Notes: generated by a model from the letters alone, not told the origin. 64,000 nt of DNA from Mucilaginibacter sp. 14171R-50 (GCF_010093045.1 NZ_CP048115.1:3782001-3846000), one strand, 5' to 3'. Positions 8,118-18,177 are shown, numbered from the stretch's first letter. Numbers and translations are program-made.

Positions 8118-9494
8118 ATGGCAAAAATTTTAATAATTGATGACGAGCGGGCAATACGCAATACCCTGCGTGAGATATTAGAGTATGAAGATTACATTGT
8201 TGAAGATGTTGACAACGGCGTAGATGGCCTTGAACTTATAGGTAAAAACGACTACGACCTGGTACTATGCGATATTAAAATGAACCGCATGGATGGTATG
8301 GAGGTGCTTACCGAAGGCCTTGCCCTAAGACCCGACCTGCCGTTCATCATGATCTCCGGACACGGTACGGTTGAAACCGCTGTAGAAGCCAGCAAAAAAG
8401 GCGCGTTCGATTTTATATCCAAACCGCCTGATCTAAACCGCCTGCTGATAACCGTTCGTAACGCCCTTGACAGGGGAAGCCTGGTTGTTGAAGCCAAGGT
8501 ACTGAAGCGCAAAGTTTCAAAAGTGCGCCCTATATTAGGGGAATCGCAGGCTATTGTTAAGATAAAGGAAACTATCGATCGCGTGGGCCCAACCGATGCC
8601 CGGGTATTGATAACCGGGGCCAATGGCAGTGGTAAAGAGCTTGTTGCACGCTGGCTGCACGAAAAGTCAAACCGGTCAAACGGCCCAATCATCGAGGTTA
8701 ACTGCGCGGCGATTCCATCAGAGTTGATCGAGAGCGAACTTTTTGGACACGAGAAGGGATCGTTCACCTCTGCCATAAAACAACGTATCGGTAAGTTTGA
8801 AAGTGCCAATGGCGGCACACTTTTCCTGGACGAGATCGGCGACATGAGCCAGTCTGCACAGGCTAAAGTTTTGCGCGCCCTGCAGGAAAGCAAAATCACC
8901 CGTGTAGGCGGCGAAAAGGAAATTGACGTGGATGTACGGGTAGTGGCTGCAACCAATAAAGATTTGCTAAAAGAGATTGAGGCGGGTAATTTCCGTATGG
9001 ACTTATACCATCGTCTGAGCGTTATCCTGATACATGTACCGCCGCTTATAGAGCGCCGCGATGATATTGGCTTGCTGACGCAAAGTTTTTTAGAAGAGAT
9101 ATGCAGCGAATACGGCATGCCGCCTAAAAAGATATCGGATGCCGCTGTTGAGGCGCTTAAGGCACTGCCGTGGACGGGTAATATCCGCGAGCTGCGTAAT
9201 ATGGTTGAGCGGTTAATAATACTGAGCGATAAGATCATTACCGATAACGATGTTAAAGCCTTTGCAAACCCATCTGCACCTGCAGTTGCCACTGCCACCG
9301 CAGCGGCGCCGCAAACAGATTTTGACCAGTTTACCAATTTCCAGGAATATAAAGATTATGCCGAGCGCGAATACATCAAATTCAAGCTGGAAAAAAACAA
9401 CTGGAACGTTTCTAAAACCGCCGACGATATTGACATCCAGCGAAGCCACTTATACAGTAAGATAGAGAAGTTCGGTTTAAAAAGAGGCGAATAA
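8118..9494 (+). CDS. NtrC-type response regulator with degenerate sigma-54 contact loop
   Basis: A 458-residue regulator: receiver domain (phospho-acceptor Asp52 in LVLCDIKM, switch region ISGHGT, Lys in ISKPP), AAA+ domain (Walker A GANGSGKE at 167-174, Walker B LFLDEIGD at about 235-242) and a C-terminal Fis-type helix-turn-helix. The loop that touches sigma-54, normally GAFTGA, reads GSFTSA (214-219); the central Thr is kept. It may therefore work with sigma-54 weakly, or in a different way. No kinase is adjacent. No promoter was clear in 7930-8117. Confidence 0.92.
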   Translation: MAKILIIDDERAIRNTLREILEYEDYIVEDVDNGVDGLELIGKNDYDLVLCDIKMNRMDGMEVLTEGLALRPDLPFIMISGHGTVETAVEASKKGAFDFISKPPDLNRLLITVRNALDRGSLVVEAKVLKRKVSKVRPILGESQAIVKIKETIDRVGPTDARVLITGANGSGKELVARWLHEKSNRSNGPIIEVNCAAIPSELIESELFGHEKGSFTSAIKQRIGKFESANGGTLFLDEIGDMSQSAQAKVLRALQESKITRVGGEKEIDVDVRVVAATNKDLLKEIEAGNFRMDLYHRLSVILIHVPPLIERRDDIGLLTQSFLEEICSEYGMPPKKISDAAVEALKALPWTGNIRELRNMVERLIILSDKIITDNDVKAFANPSAPAVATATAAAPQTDFDQFTNFQEYKDYAEREYIKFKLEKNNWNVSKTADDIDIQRSHLYSKIEKFGLKRGE

Positions 9495-9545
9495 ATAACT
9501 GTGCAGATACAGTTGATCGTGTCTTTTTTTACCAAGATAGGTATG

Positions 9546-9576
9546 ATGCCTTCCTGAATGTCAGGGAGGCATTTTT
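9546..9576 (+). terminator. Terminator after the NtrC-like regulator
   Basis: A 12-bp stem with one G-T type mismatch (ATGCCTTCCTGA against TCAGGGAGGCAT) around a 3-base loop, followed by TTTT. It lies between convergent genes, but the T run serves the plus strand best. Confidence 0.7.
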
Positions 9577-9619
9577 ATATGATAAGCGCTCAGGTAAAAA
9601 CCACACCGTTAAAGCAACT

Positions 9620-10039
9620 TTATTCTACATTAAGCCGGTTATTTTCAATAAAGTTTTTGATAGCGGCCACCACGCTGCTGTTACGCTTGTTTAAATCAAG
9701 ATCGGCAACGGATTTTAAGTATCCGAGTAACTTTTCAGCTTTAGTAATATCCGTTACCGCAAAGCCCATAAGCCATTCAGAAAAGTTCTTTTCGGCAATG
9801 GGCTCATCAATCAGCTTAATAATATTGGTATGGCGTTGGTCGGCCTGTATCCTGGCGTACAGCGCGTCAATCACGCTATCCTTCCCCTCAATAACCTGTA
9901 TGAAATTTCCATCAGCGTACAGTAAAACACCCGAAATACCCACTGCCGCATTATGCTGCCTGGAATTATGTAAAATATCAAACAGTTGGTTTTCGTGCAG
10001 TAATTTAACGGCTGTACTTAAATAAACAATATTTTTCAT
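9620..10039 (-). CDS. Stand-alone BLUF domain blue-light photoreceptor
   Basis: A 139-residue short BLUF protein that binds FAD and senses blue light. The flavin-pocket residues known from AppA and PixD are visible: Tyr6 (VYLS), Asn30 (HNAAVGISG), Gln48 (FIQVIEG), and Trp89 and Met91 (SEWLMGF). There is no output domain, so it must signal by binding another protein, as PixD-type proteins do. The start is the ATG at 10039 (MKNIVYLS), since BLUF domains begin right there; a longer frame to 10120 adds only unrelated sequence. No partner gene is adjacent. Confidence 0.9.
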   Translation of the reverse strand: MKNIVYLSTAVKLLHENQLFDILHNSRQHNAAVGISGVLLYADGNFIQVIEGKDSVIDALYARIQADQRHTNIIKLIDEPIAEKNFSEWLMGFAVTDITKAEKLLGYLKSVADLDLNKRNSSVVAAIKNFIENNRLNVE

Positions 10040-10169
10040 CAATTGGGTAAAATGCTGTTTTATAAAATTATTTAGCAAAACTGCGCACAATTCAAATATT
10101 AAGCAAATAATTATGCCCAAGGGTTTTCAGGTAAGTAAAAATGATTTATTTTAACCGATAAACTTAATC

Positions 10170-11459
10170 ATGCTTTTAAAACCCGCCAAAATCAACGGCA
10201 CGCCATTGCAGGTAAGCATATACGCAGCAATAACGGTATTCTTGGCCTATACCATGATATTCGGGTTTCGTAAATCATTTACAGTGGCCACATTTGATGG
10301 TATAACGGTGGCCGGTTATAGTTACAAAACCCTGTTGGTGATCAGCCAGCTGCTGGGTTATATGCTGGCCAAATTTTTTGGTGTAAAGTACATTGCCGAA
10401 CTAAAGCGCAGCGGGCGTGGCGCAGTTATTATGCTGCTTACGGGCATTGCCTGGTTTAGCTGGTTATTTTTTGCATGGGTGCCGGTACCTTATAATATTG
10501 TGTTTTTATTCATCAATGGCTTTCCGCTTGGAATGCTTTGGGGAGTGGTTTTTTCTTATATAGAGGGCAGGCGCGGTACTGATTTTATTGGGGCTGCCCT
10601 GGCTGTAAGTTTTATTTTCGCTTCGGGGTTTGTGCGGTCGGTTGGTGGCTGGCTAATGCTGGCGTTTAATATCACTGAATTTTGGGTGCCTTTTTTCACG
10701 GGCCTTGTGTTTGCGACGCCCCTCCTGTTGTTTATTTACCTGATGGAAAAGATCCCTGATCCGGACGCGAGCGACATCGCCCACCGAATGGAACGAACCC
10801 CCATGAGCAAGGCACAACGGAAAAACTTCGTCCGTGCCTTTTTACCCGGTTTAACGGCTTGCATAGTCATCTATACATTTGCCACCATTTTTAGAGATAT
10901 CCGCGATAATTTCGGTGCGGAAATGTGGAAAGAAATGGGATTTTTTAATCAGCCGGCCATATTTTCTAAAACAGAAACACCTATTACACTGGTGATACTG
11001 GCGCTTATTGGCAGTATGGTAATGATCAGGAACAGCTACCGGGCGTTGATTACCGCGCATATATTTATAGCCTTGGGTTTTTTAATAGCGGGCACCTCCA
11101 CCCTTATATTTATAAACGGCGGCCTTGCACCCATCTGGTGGATGACCACCGTAGGCCTGGGCCTTTACATGGTTTATATCCCTTTTAACGCCGTTTTTTT
11201 TGAAAGGCTTATCGCTACATTCAGGTACGCGGGCAATGTAGGTTTCCTGATTTACCTTGCCGATTCATTTGGCTATATAGGTAGTGTAGGCGTATTGTTC
11301 TCAAAAGAAGTGTTTAGCGTAAAACTTAACTGGGTTACCTTTTTCAGCAACAGTGTAGTAGCACTATCGGCAGCCGGCTTATTGCTCACCTTGTTTTCTG
11401 CGTGGTATTTTGCACGTAAATACCATAAACGGGACACCGCCCGTCCTATTGATAATTAA
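10170..11459 (+). CDS. DUF5690 family MFS-like transporter
   Basis: A 429-residue membrane protein with about 12 hydrophobic segments, of the DUF5690 group found in Bacteroidota and similar in layout to major facilitator transporters. The first half carries the GFRKSFTVATFDG segment and a charged loop after TM6 (MEKIPDPDASDIAHRMERTP). Substrate is unknown. It stands between a leftward BLUF gene and a DEAD-box helicase gene that has its own promoter, so it is probably monocistronic. Confidence 0.82.
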   Translation: MLLKPAKINGTPLQVSIYAAITVFLAYTMIFGFRKSFTVATFDGITVAGYSYKTLLVISQLLGYMLAKFFGVKYIAELKRSGRGAVIMLLTGIAWFSWLFFAWVPVPYNIVFLFINGFPLGMLWGVVFSYIEGRRGTDFIGAALAVSFIFASGFVRSVGGWLMLAFNITEFWVPFFTGLVFATPLLLFIYLMEKIPDPDASDIAHRMERTPMSKAQRKNFVRAFLPGLTACIVIYTFATIFRDIRDNFGAEMWKEMGFFNQPAIFSKTETPITLVILALIGSMVMIRNSYRALITAHIFIALGFLIAGTSTLIFINGGLAPIWWMTTVGLGLYMVYIPFNAVFFERLIATFRYAGNVGFLIYLADSFGYIGSVGVLFSKEVFSVKLNWVTFFSNSVVALSAAGLLLTLFSAWYFARKYHKRDTARPIDN

Positions 11460-11475
11460 GTACCACCTTTTAGCC

Positions 11476-11483
11476 TATCTTTG
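11476..11483 (+). promoter_or_regulatory. -7 element (TATCTTTG) of the helicase gene
   Basis: An exact TAnnTTTG match with a TTG at 11449-11451, 24 bases upstream. The predicted transcript start, about 11487, lies after the TTG at 11481, so the ATG at 11505 must be the start codon of the helicase. Confidence 0.55.
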
Positions 11484-11504
11484 TCTCTTCTTCATCCATA
11501 CCGC

Positions 11505-12806
11505 ATGATACAGCAAGCCCTCCGCAACCTTAAAATAAATAATCTTAACCCAATGCAGGAGGCCGCCATTAAGGCTGCCGAAAAAGGCGATGTGGTGTTG
11601 CTGGCGCCTACCGGTTCGGGTAAAACGCTGGGCTTTTTACTGCCGTTGCTAAACCGGCTAACTGCTGATATTCCAGCTGTACAGGTAATGATAATGGTTC
11701 CTTCGCGTGAACTTGCCTTGCAGATAGAACAGGTTTTTCGCGGAATGGGCAGCGGCTTTAAGATAAGTTGTTTTTACGGTGGGCACCCGCTGAAGATAGA
11801 GTTGAACAGTCTTACGCAGCCACCTTCTGTGATTGTTGGTACACCGGGCCGGATCGCACATCACATCCGTCGCCAAACCTTTGAGACCGGCGCCATTACA
11901 ACGTTGATACTGGACGAATTTGACAAGGCGTTAGAGTTTGGTTTTCAGGCAGACATGGCATACATCATCGGCGAGTTACCTATGGTAAAAAAACGCATAC
12001 TTACATCGGCCACAGCAATGGACGAGATACCATCGTTCGCCGGTGTTAATAACCCGTCCAGGCTGAATTACCTGGGCAATACAGTAACTACCTCAACCCT
12101 TAAACAAAAGGTAGTGATATGCGAACCTGCCGACAGGCTCGACGCGCTCTTTGCTCTTATATGCAAAATAGCTGATAAACCAACTTTGATATTTTGCAAC
12201 CACCGCGAGGCGGTTGACCGCATCAGCGACTTGCTTTACGATATGGGCCTGCCGCACGATATTTTTCACGGCGGCATGGAGCAGGACGACCGCGAGCGGG
12301 CGCTGTTAAAATTCAGGAATGGCAGTCACCGTGTGTTAATCACCACCGACCTGGCATCACGCGGGCTGGATATCCCCGAAATTGAGCATGTGGTACATTA
12401 CCAATTGCCTCATAACCACGAGGCATTTACGCATCGTAATGGCCGCACGGCGCGGATGCATGCTACCGGTACTTCGTATTTATTGCTTGCCCCCGGCGAA
12501 AAACCCGCTTATTTGGATGAAATGCCCGAAGAGGAGGCTTTACCGGTTAAAACAACACTTCCCCCGCTTTCGCCCTGGGCCACGGTTTACATCGCCGCAG
12601 GTAAAAAGGATAAGATCAACAAAGTAGATATTGTAGGCCTGCTGCTAAAAAAAGGTGAGCTGGTTAAGGATGACCTCGGCTTGATCGAAGTGCTGGATCA
12701 TTCATCGTACGCGGCTGTAAAGCGAAATCTGATAGAACGAACTGTCGCGTTAGTAAAGAACGAAAAGATAAAAGGCCGCAAGATCAAGATAGATATTTCG
12801 AGATAG
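11505..12806 (+). CDS. DEAD-box ATP-dependent RNA helicase with DbpA-like tail
   Basis: A 433-residue RNA helicase. Visible motifs are the Q motif (PMQEAAI), motif I APTGSGKT (34-41), TPGR, motif II as DEFD (137-140) in place of DEAD, motif III SAT, RGLDIPEIEHVVHY and motif VI as HRNGRTAR. The C-terminal 75 residues resemble the RNA-binding domain of DbpA/CsdA proteins (a domain that guides the helicase to structured rRNA), which points to ribosome assembly. DEFD is a tolerated variant in several DEAD-box groups. The start at 11505 follows from the promoter at 11476. Confidence 0.9.
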   Translation: MIQQALRNLKINNLNPMQEAAIKAAEKGDVVLLAPTGSGKTLGFLLPLLNRLTADIPAVQVMIMVPSRELALQIEQVFRGMGSGFKISCFYGGHPLKIELNSLTQPPSVIVGTPGRIAHHIRRQTFETGAITTLILDEFDKALEFGFQADMAYIIGELPMVKKRILTSATAMDEIPSFAGVNNPSRLNYLGNTVTTSTLKQKVVICEPADRLDALFALICKIADKPTLIFCNHREAVDRISDLLYDMGLPHDIFHGGMEQDDRERALLKFRNGSHRVLITTDLASRGLDIPEIEHVVHYQLPHNHEAFTHRNGRTARMHATGTSYLLLAPGEKPAYLDEMPEEEALPVKTTLPPLSPWATVYIAAGKKDKINKVDIVGLLLKKGELVKDDLGLIEVLDHSSYAAVKRNLIERTVALVKNEKIKGRKIKIDISR

Positions 12807-12865
12807 GAAGCCCCTTAGGATCGTTTGAGTAAATAGCTGAAGGATGGTAAACAATACGGTTAAAA

Positions 12866-12898
12866 AAAATGCCATCCACGTAAGCAGGATGGCATTTT
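12866..12898. terminator. Bidirectional terminator between helicase and DinB genes
   Basis: AAAATGCCATCC and GGATGGCATTTT form a perfect 12-bp stem around a 9-base loop, with an A run on one side and Ts on the other, between two convergent genes. Confidence 0.85.
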
Positions 12899-12915
12899 CA
12901 ATTTAAAGTTCTTTT

Positions 12916-13440
12916 TTAGAAAAGCATCTCGGGCGGTGGGGTTACGCCTTTTAAGCGCAGGTAAATGGTTGCCTGCCCGCGGTGGTGCGTTTGGTGCTCA
13001 AACGCCTTAGCCAATAATACCCCGCGGGTTGCTTTTCTGGTACCCATGGCAATTTCTTCCTGAAACTGTGCATCAGTCATACCCTGTAAGGTGCTGATGG
13101 CAAAATCATAGCTGTCCATTACAGCTTTTGTGGTCGCCTCCTTGGTTTGCGCTACCGTTTTTTCAACCGATACCCCTTTACCCATTGGGCTCTCTTTTCC
13201 GCTCGCGGTGGCAATAAAAAAGTAGTTGGCATCCGCTAAGTGCAAAAATTGCTGGGCAAATGTGCGCACTTCGGGTGTTGCTTTAAAACTGAAGCCGTCG
13301 GCAGGCATAGCATCAAGATAGGCTTTGGTATAAGCTTTAGCGCGCGTCCACTCGGCAACGGTTTGATCTTTGGTGATCTGTGCAAAAACCGAACTCCCGG
13401 CCATGATCAATAAGGCAATTACAAATGATAATTTTTTCAT
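12916..13440 (-). CDS. Exported DinB family protein
   Basis: A 174-residue protein with an N-terminal signal peptide ending around VFAQ (residue 20) and a DinB fold. The metal-binding pattern appears as FAQQFLHLADANYF and, near the end, FEHQTHHRGQATIYLR. Exported DinB proteins are common in Bacteroidota; their substrates are not known. It is the second DinB gene of the window; unlike the first (5486-5959), it is secreted. It is single, with a shared terminator downstream. Confidence 0.85.
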   Translation of the reverse strand: MKKLSFVIALLIMAGSSVFAQITKDQTVAEWTRAKAYTKAYLDAMPADGFSFKATPEVRTFAQQFLHLADANYFFIATASGKESPMGKGVSVEKTVAQTKEATTKAVMDSYDFAISTLQGMTDAQFQEEIAMGTRKATRGVLLAKAFEHQTHHRGQATIYLRLKGVTPPPEMLF

Positions 13441-13531
13441 AATAAGGTTATTTAAAAGAGTACTAAAGGTAGTGGTTTGCTTTAAATAATCCCCTTTAAA
13501 ACTATTATTATAATTACAGTTACAAAGCAGA

Positions 13532-13539
13532 TATATTTG
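13532..13539 (+). promoter_or_regulatory. -7 element (TATATTTG) of the GH-A glycosidase gene
   Basis: An exact TAnnTTTG match. The predicted start near 13543 precedes the ATG at 13567 by 24 bases, and rules out the in-frame TTG at 13537, which lies inside the element. Confidence 0.55.
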
Positions 13540-13566
13540 AACAACAGCTTAACTGCTGATAGTGAA

Positions 13567-15189
13567 ATGAAGACACGTATATTGTTCGGCACCGTATTGG
13601 CGGCAATGCTTGTATTTTCGCGTTGCGATGTACAAAGTAATAAACAAACGGTTAAAGATACTGTCGCAATTATCAATTCGCAAAAGCCCAACGGTATAGA
13701 TAGCAACAAAACTCCCCTTAAAAACATGTTCGGGGTGAACGGCTATGAATGGAATTTTTTGGAAAACCCGGCCGCTCCCAACGACCGAAGCCATATTTAT
13801 GAGGCCAACATGGCGCTCATTAAAAGTTTCAGCGCTGTAAGGCACTATCTTAACTGGAACAAACTGGAAAACACCCCGGGTAATTATACCTATAACCCCA
13901 CCAATAACGGCAGCTGGTACTACGATGTAATTTACAGTCGCTGCAAGCAGGAGGGCATAATGGTTTTGGCTGACATCAAAAACCTGCCTGTTTGGATGAT
14001 GAACACCTACCCTGCCGATGAACGCGACGACGAGAATGTACCTATAAATTATAGGGCTAACCGTTTGCTGCCTGCATCGTATGGTGTACAAGCGCGTACC
14101 GCTTTTCAGTTTGCTGCACGGTACGGTTCCAATGCCAATATAAACCCTTCACTGGTAAAGGTTGACAATCGGCCCCGTTGGACCAACGACGCTGTAAACA
14201 ATGTTAAAATTGGCCTGGGACTTATAAAATATATAGAGTGCGGCAACGAGCCTGACCGCTGGTGGAAAGGCGATAAAGCAACCCAAACGCCCGAGGAGTA
14301 TGCGGCCAATATGTCGGCCTTTTACGATGGGCATAAAGGTACGCTGGGCAATAACGCCGGGGTAAAAACAGCTGACCCGAATATGATCGTAGTAATGGGC
14401 GGGCTGGCTACCGCTGATGTTAGCTACGTGCAGCGGATGATAAAATGGTGCAAAGTTAACCGCGGCCTTAAAACAGACGGTAGCATAAACCTATGTTTTG
14501 ATGTTATCAATTACCACCTTTATGCAAACGACGGCAATATTTTTACCCATCAGCGCGCATCCACTGGTGTTGCGCCCGAGCTTACCATTTCGGGAAAGGT
14601 GGCAGATGATTTTGTAAGATTGGCAAACGGACTAAAGAACAAACCAGAGGTTTGGGTAACCGAAACAGGCTACGATATAAACCAGCAAAGTTATCAGCAC
14701 GCGCCACCAATAGGTAATAAAAGCCCATTGGTAACCCAGGCCGACTGGGTTCTGCGTTCATCGTTAATGTATGCCCGCCATGGTATCAAACAATTGTTCT
14801 TTTACCAGTTGTTTGATGCCACACCCAATGATCCTGAGCAATATGCCACATCCGGCCTGGCCGAAGGTACAAAACGCCGCCCCGCTGCCGATTATATAGT
14901 GCAAACAACAACGTTGATGGGGAATTATATTTATAAAGGCACCATTAATGCCGACCCGCTGGTAGATAAATATCAACAGGGTAATAATATAATATATGTG
15001 CTTACCGTGCCCGACCAGAAAGGGCGTACCGCTGATTATATTTTAGACCTGGGCAATGCTAAACACGCCACAATTTATACCCTTAAACCCGGCGCCGATA
15101 CCATGCACAGTAATTACGTGAACACAGTAAACGGCAAGGTAACTGTTAAAGCTACCGAAACGCCGATTTTTGTGCAGGCGGCCCCGTAA
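13567..15189 (+). CDS. Secreted clan GH-A glycoside hydrolase
   Basis: A 540-residue protein with a hydrophobic N-terminus that may be a lipoprotein signal (VFSRC, Cys20). The body reads as a (beta/alpha)8 glycosidase of clan GH-A: the acid/base Glu228 is in CGNEPD, and the likely nucleophile Glu366 is in WVTETGYD, with FDVINYHLY between them. About 140 residues lie between the two Glu, typical for the clan. Likeness is to GH39/GH5-type enzymes, but I cannot fix the family or the sugar. A small C-terminal beta domain follows. It is transcribed alone, from the promoter at 13532. Confidence 0.75.
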   Translation: MKTRILFGTVLAAMLVFSRCDVQSNKQTVKDTVAIINSQKPNGIDSNKTPLKNMFGVNGYEWNFLENPAAPNDRSHIYEANMALIKSFSAVRHYLNWNKLENTPGNYTYNPTNNGSWYYDVIYSRCKQEGIMVLADIKNLPVWMMNTYPADERDDENVPINYRANRLLPASYGVQARTAFQFAARYGSNANINPSLVKVDNRPRWTNDAVNNVKIGLGLIKYIECGNEPDRWWKGDKATQTPEEYAANMSAFYDGHKGTLGNNAGVKTADPNMIVVMGGLATADVSYVQRMIKWCKVNRGLKTDGSINLCFDVINYHLYANDGNIFTHQRASTGVAPELTISGKVADDFVRLANGLKNKPEVWVTETGYDINQQSYQHAPPIGNKSPLVTQADWVLRSSLMYARHGIKQLFFYQLFDATPNDPEQYATSGLAEGTKRRPAADYIVQTTTLMGNYIYKGTINADPLVDKYQQGNNIIYVLTVPDQKGRTADYILDLGNAKHATIYTLKPGADTMHSNYVNTVNGKVTVKATETPIFVQAAP

Positions 15190-15254
15190 GTAAACTTGTT
15201 TAGTATCCTTATACCTAATTGATAAGTAGATACCAATTTATCCGCTTAAAAAGT

Positions 15255-15262
15255 TATTTTTG
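15255..15262 (+). promoter_or_regulatory. -7 element (TATTTTTG) of lepA
   Basis: An exact TAnnTTTG match that ends seven bases before the lepA ATG, so the mRNA leader would be only a few bases long. Confidence 0.45.
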
Positions 15263-15269
15263 CGCTTGA

Positions 15270-17057
15270 ATGAAGCACATACGTAATTTTTGTATCATAG
15301 CACACATTGACCACGGCAAAAGCACCCTTGCCGATAGGTTATTAGAATATACCAATACCATTACCCAGCGCGAAAGTCAGGCGCAATTGCTTGACGATAT
15401 GGACCTGGAGCGCGAGCGCGGCATTACCATTAAAAGCCACGCTATACAAATGGATTATGAGTTGGATGGGCAAAAGTATATCCTGAACCTGATAGACACC
15501 CCCGGTCACGTCGACTTTTCATACGAGGTATCGCGCTCAATAGCAGCCTGCGAGGGCGCATTGCTGATTGTGGATGCCGCACAGGGCATACAGGCGCAAA
15601 CTATATCTAACCTGTACTTAGCCTTAGAGAACGACCTGGAAATTATCCCGGTACTCAACAAAATGGACCTGCCCGGGGCCATGCCCGAAGAAGTTAAAGA
15701 CCAGATTGTTGACCTGATAGGCTGCAAACGCGAAGAGATTTTAGCTGCATCGGGCAAAACGGGCATGGGCGTGCATGATATTTTGCGCGCCATTGTAGAG
15801 CGTGTACCCGCCCCTGTCGGCGATCCCGCCGCACCGCTGCAGGCATTAATATTCGACTCGGTATTTAATTCTTTCCGCGGCATCATCGCTTATTTTAAAG
15901 TGGTTAACGGCGAGATCAAAAAAGGCGACAAGGTAAAATTTGTAGCTACCGAAAAGGAATACATCGCCGATGAAGTGGGCACGCTAAAGCTTAAACAACT
16001 ACCAAAAGATGTTATAAAGACCGGCGATGTGGGTTACATCATTTCTGGTATAAAAGAAGCGCGTGAAGTAAAGGTTGGCGACACTATTACCACTATCGAC
16101 CGCCCTTGCGAGCAGGGCATACAAGGTTTTGAAGAGGTAAAGCCGATGGTGTTTGCAGGAATCTACCCGGTTGATACCGAGGATTACGAAGAGCTGCGCG
16201 AATCCATGGCCAAATTGCAATTGAACGATGCATCGCTGGTATTTGAACCAGAATCGTCTGCAGCGTTAGGCTTTGGTTTCCGTTGCGGTTTCCTGGGGAT
16301 GCTGCACATGGAGATCATTCAGGAGCGTTTGGAGCGCGAGTTTAACATGACGGTGATCACCACCGTGCCGAACGTATCATACATAGCACACGATACCAAA
16401 GGCAAGGAACTGCTGGTGAACAACCCGTCGGACCTGCCCGATCCAAGCAAGATCGATTTTGTAGAGGAGCCCTTTATTAAAGCTACTATTATTACAAAGT
16501 CCGACTTCGTAGGCCCGGTAATGTCACTTTGTATACAAAAGCGGGGTATGATCGTCAATCAATCGTACCTTACCTCCGACCGCGTGGAACTGGTTTTTGA
16601 AATGCCGATGGGCGAGATCGTATTCGATTTTTATGATAAGCTAAAAACCATTTCAAAAGGTTATGCCTCGTTCGATTATCACCAGATAGGCTATCGCCAG
16701 AGCGACCTGGTAAAGCTGGATATACGCTTAAATGCCGAACCTGTGGATGCACTTTCATCCCTTATCCACCGCAGTAATTCTTACGATTTTGGCAAAAAGA
16801 TCTGCGAAAAATTGAAAGAGCTTTTACCACGTCAGCAATTCGAGATCATCATACAAGCATCTATCGGCGCCAAGATCATCGCCCGCGAAACGGTTAAGGC
16901 AATGCGTAAGGATGTTACCGCAAAATGTTACGGTGGCGATATATCGCGTAAGCGTAAATTGTTAGAAAAACAAAAGGCCGGTAAAAAACGCATGCGCCAG
17001 GTGGGTAATGTAGAGATACCACAATCGGCGTTTATGGCGGTATTGAAGTTAGATTAA
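15270..17057 (+). CDS. lepA: Elongation factor 4 (LepA), ribosome-associated GTPase
   Basis: A 595-residue translational GTPase, normal length for LepA/EF4, which acts on stalled or maturing ribosomes. GTPase motifs are complete: AHIDHGKST (G1), RERGITI (G2), DTPGHVDF (G3), NKMDLP (G4). Downstream are an EF-Tu-like beta barrel, an EF-G-III-like domain, [16 protein letters not shown] typical of LepA, and the special LepA C-terminal domain ending in [18 protein letters not shown]. The gene is followed by a GC-rich interspersed repeat that separates it from folD. Confidence 0.98.
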   Translation: MKHIRNFCIIAHIDHGKSTLADRLLEYTNTITQRESQAQLLDDMDLERERGITIKSHAIQMDYELDGQKYILNLIDTPGHVDFSYEVSRSIAACEGALLIVDAAQGIQAQTISNLYLALENDLEIIPVLNKMDLPGAMPEEVKDQIVDLIGCKREEILAASGKTGMGVHDILRAIVERVPAPVGDPAAPLQALIFDSVFNSFRGIIAYFKVVNGEIKKGDKVKFVATEKEYIADEVGTLKLKQLPKDVIKTGDVGYIISGIKEAREVKVGDTITTIDRPCEQGIQGFEEVKPMVFAGIYPVDTEDYEELRESMAKLQLNDASLVFEPESSAALGFGFRCGFLGMLHMEIIQERLEREFNMTVITTVPNVSYIAHDTKGKELLVNNPSDLPDPSKIDFVEEPFIKATIITKSDFVGPVMSLCIQKRGMIVNQSYLTSDRVELVFEMPMGEIVFDFYDKLKTISKGYASFDYHQIGYRQSDLVKLDIRLNAEPVDALSSLIHRSNSYDFGKKICEKLKELLPRQQFEIIIQASIGAKIIARETVKAMRKDVTAKCYGGDISRKRKLLEKQKAGKKRMRQVGNVEIPQSAFMAVLKLD

Positions 17058-17158
17058 GCCCCCCAGCCCCCTGAAGGGGAGCTTTTGAAAAGCATTCGGG
17101 ATTGGGTATTATATAAACATACAAACTATTGTTCCCCTTTCAGGGGGTTAGGGGGTTA
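17058..17158. repeat. GC-rich interspersed element, inverted arms A and B, between lepA and folD
   Basis: Arm A (17058-17080) reads CCCCCCAGCCCCCTGAAGGG; arm B (17132-17158) is its reverse complement with a few changes (CCCCTTTCAGGGGGTTAGGG). A 51-base AT-rich spacer separates them. The same layout and spacer length recur at 54371-54470 and 54813-54916. The element ends one base before the folD ATG and lies just after the lepA stop. Confidence 0.85.
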
Positions 17159-17159
17159 T

Positions 17160-18044
17160 ATGCAGTTACTCGACGGAAAATACGTATCAGAAAAATTAAA
17201 GGTAGAAATAGCTGATGAAGCAGCTAAAATACTGGAGCGCACGGGCCGTAAACCGCACCTTGTCGCCGTATTGGTTGGCCACGATGGCGGCAGCGAAACT
17301 TACGTTGCCAGCAAGATGAAGAATTGCGAAAAGGTGGGCTTTAAATCAACGCTGGCGCGTTATGAGGATGATGTTACCGAGGAAGAATTACTTGCTAAAG
17401 TAGCCGAATTAAATGCAGACCAGGATATTGACGGCATTATTGTACAATTACCACTGCCCAAACATATCGATCCTGAGAAAGTTACCGAACGCATCGATCC
17501 CAAAAAGGATGTGGATGGTTTTCACCCGGTAAACCTGGGCCGTATGCAGCGCAACCTGCCGTCGTTTATACCTGCAACGCCTTACGGAATTACGCTGATG
17601 TTTAAGGAATACGGTATTGATACTGTAGGAAAGCATTGTGTAGTGGTGGGTCGCAGCAATATTGTGGGTTCGCCCATGAGTATACTGATGGCACGTAACA
17701 CAACCCCGGGTAACTGCACAGTTACCATTTGCCACAGCCGCACACCGGATATAAAAAAATTCACGCTTGACGCGGATATTCTTATTGTAGCCATTGGCAA
17801 GAAGAACTTTATTACCGCTGATATGGTTAAGGATGGCGTTGTAGTGGTTGACGTGGGCATGAACCGGGAAACCTCGACCCTAACCAAATCGGGCTTTAAA
17901 CTGTACGGAGATGTGGATTTTGAAGGCGTTGCCCCAAAAGCCTCATGGATAACCCCTGTGCCTGGCGGCGTGGGCTTGATGACCATTATTGGTTTACTAA
18001 AAAACACGCTAGCTTCGGCTAATAAAGAGGTTTACCAGCAGTAA
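17160..18044 (+). CDS. folD: Bifunctional methylenetetrahydrofolate dehydrogenase/cyclohydrolase
   Basis: A 294-residue FolD, which converts 5,10-methylene-THF to 10-formyl-THF with NADP. Catalytic and binding motifs are present: [13 protein letters not shown] (active-site Tyr and Lys), [19 protein letters not shown], the Rossmann [10 protein letters not shown] and the C-terminal [10 protein letters not shown]. The start is the ATG at 17160 ([11 protein letters not shown]); in-frame sequence further upstream comes from the interspersed repeat and is not part of FolD. With the ATG two bases from the repeat arm, translation must begin next to a stable hairpin. Confidence 0.97.
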   Translation: MQLLDGKYVSEKLKVEIADEAAKILERTGRKPHLVAVLVGHDGGSETYVASKMKNCEKVGFKSTLARYEDDVTEEELLAKVAELNADQDIDGIIVQLPLPKHIDPEKVTERIDPKKDVDGFHPVNLGRMQRNLPSFIPATPYGITLMFKEYGIDTVGKHCVVVGRSNIVGSPMSILMARNTTPGNCTVTICHSRTPDIKKFTLDADILIVAIGKKNFITADMVKDGVVVVDVGMNRETSTLTKSGFKLYGDVDFEGVAPKASWITPVPGGVGLMTIIGLLKNTLASANKEVYQQ

Positions 18045-18177
18045 ATGTTTGGTTGCTTCTCTTGGGAATTGAGTAATGGTTAAATGGAGATAATTATGCT
18101 CCAACCCTCACTTCTTAAGCCGTGCCTTCACCAGACGCCTTAACAGGCCTAAATTGAATAAATGCTGTAAACCATCT

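Noticed and set aside
8252..9337. A 361-codon frame antisense to the NtrC-like regulator
   Set aside because: It lies wholly inside a complete, motif-rich gene, has Ser/Arg-rich composition typical of antisense shadows, and no promoter.
17085..17159. N-terminal extension of FolD from 17085
   Set aside because: The added residues are translated repeat sequence, and the family starts at MQLLDGK.
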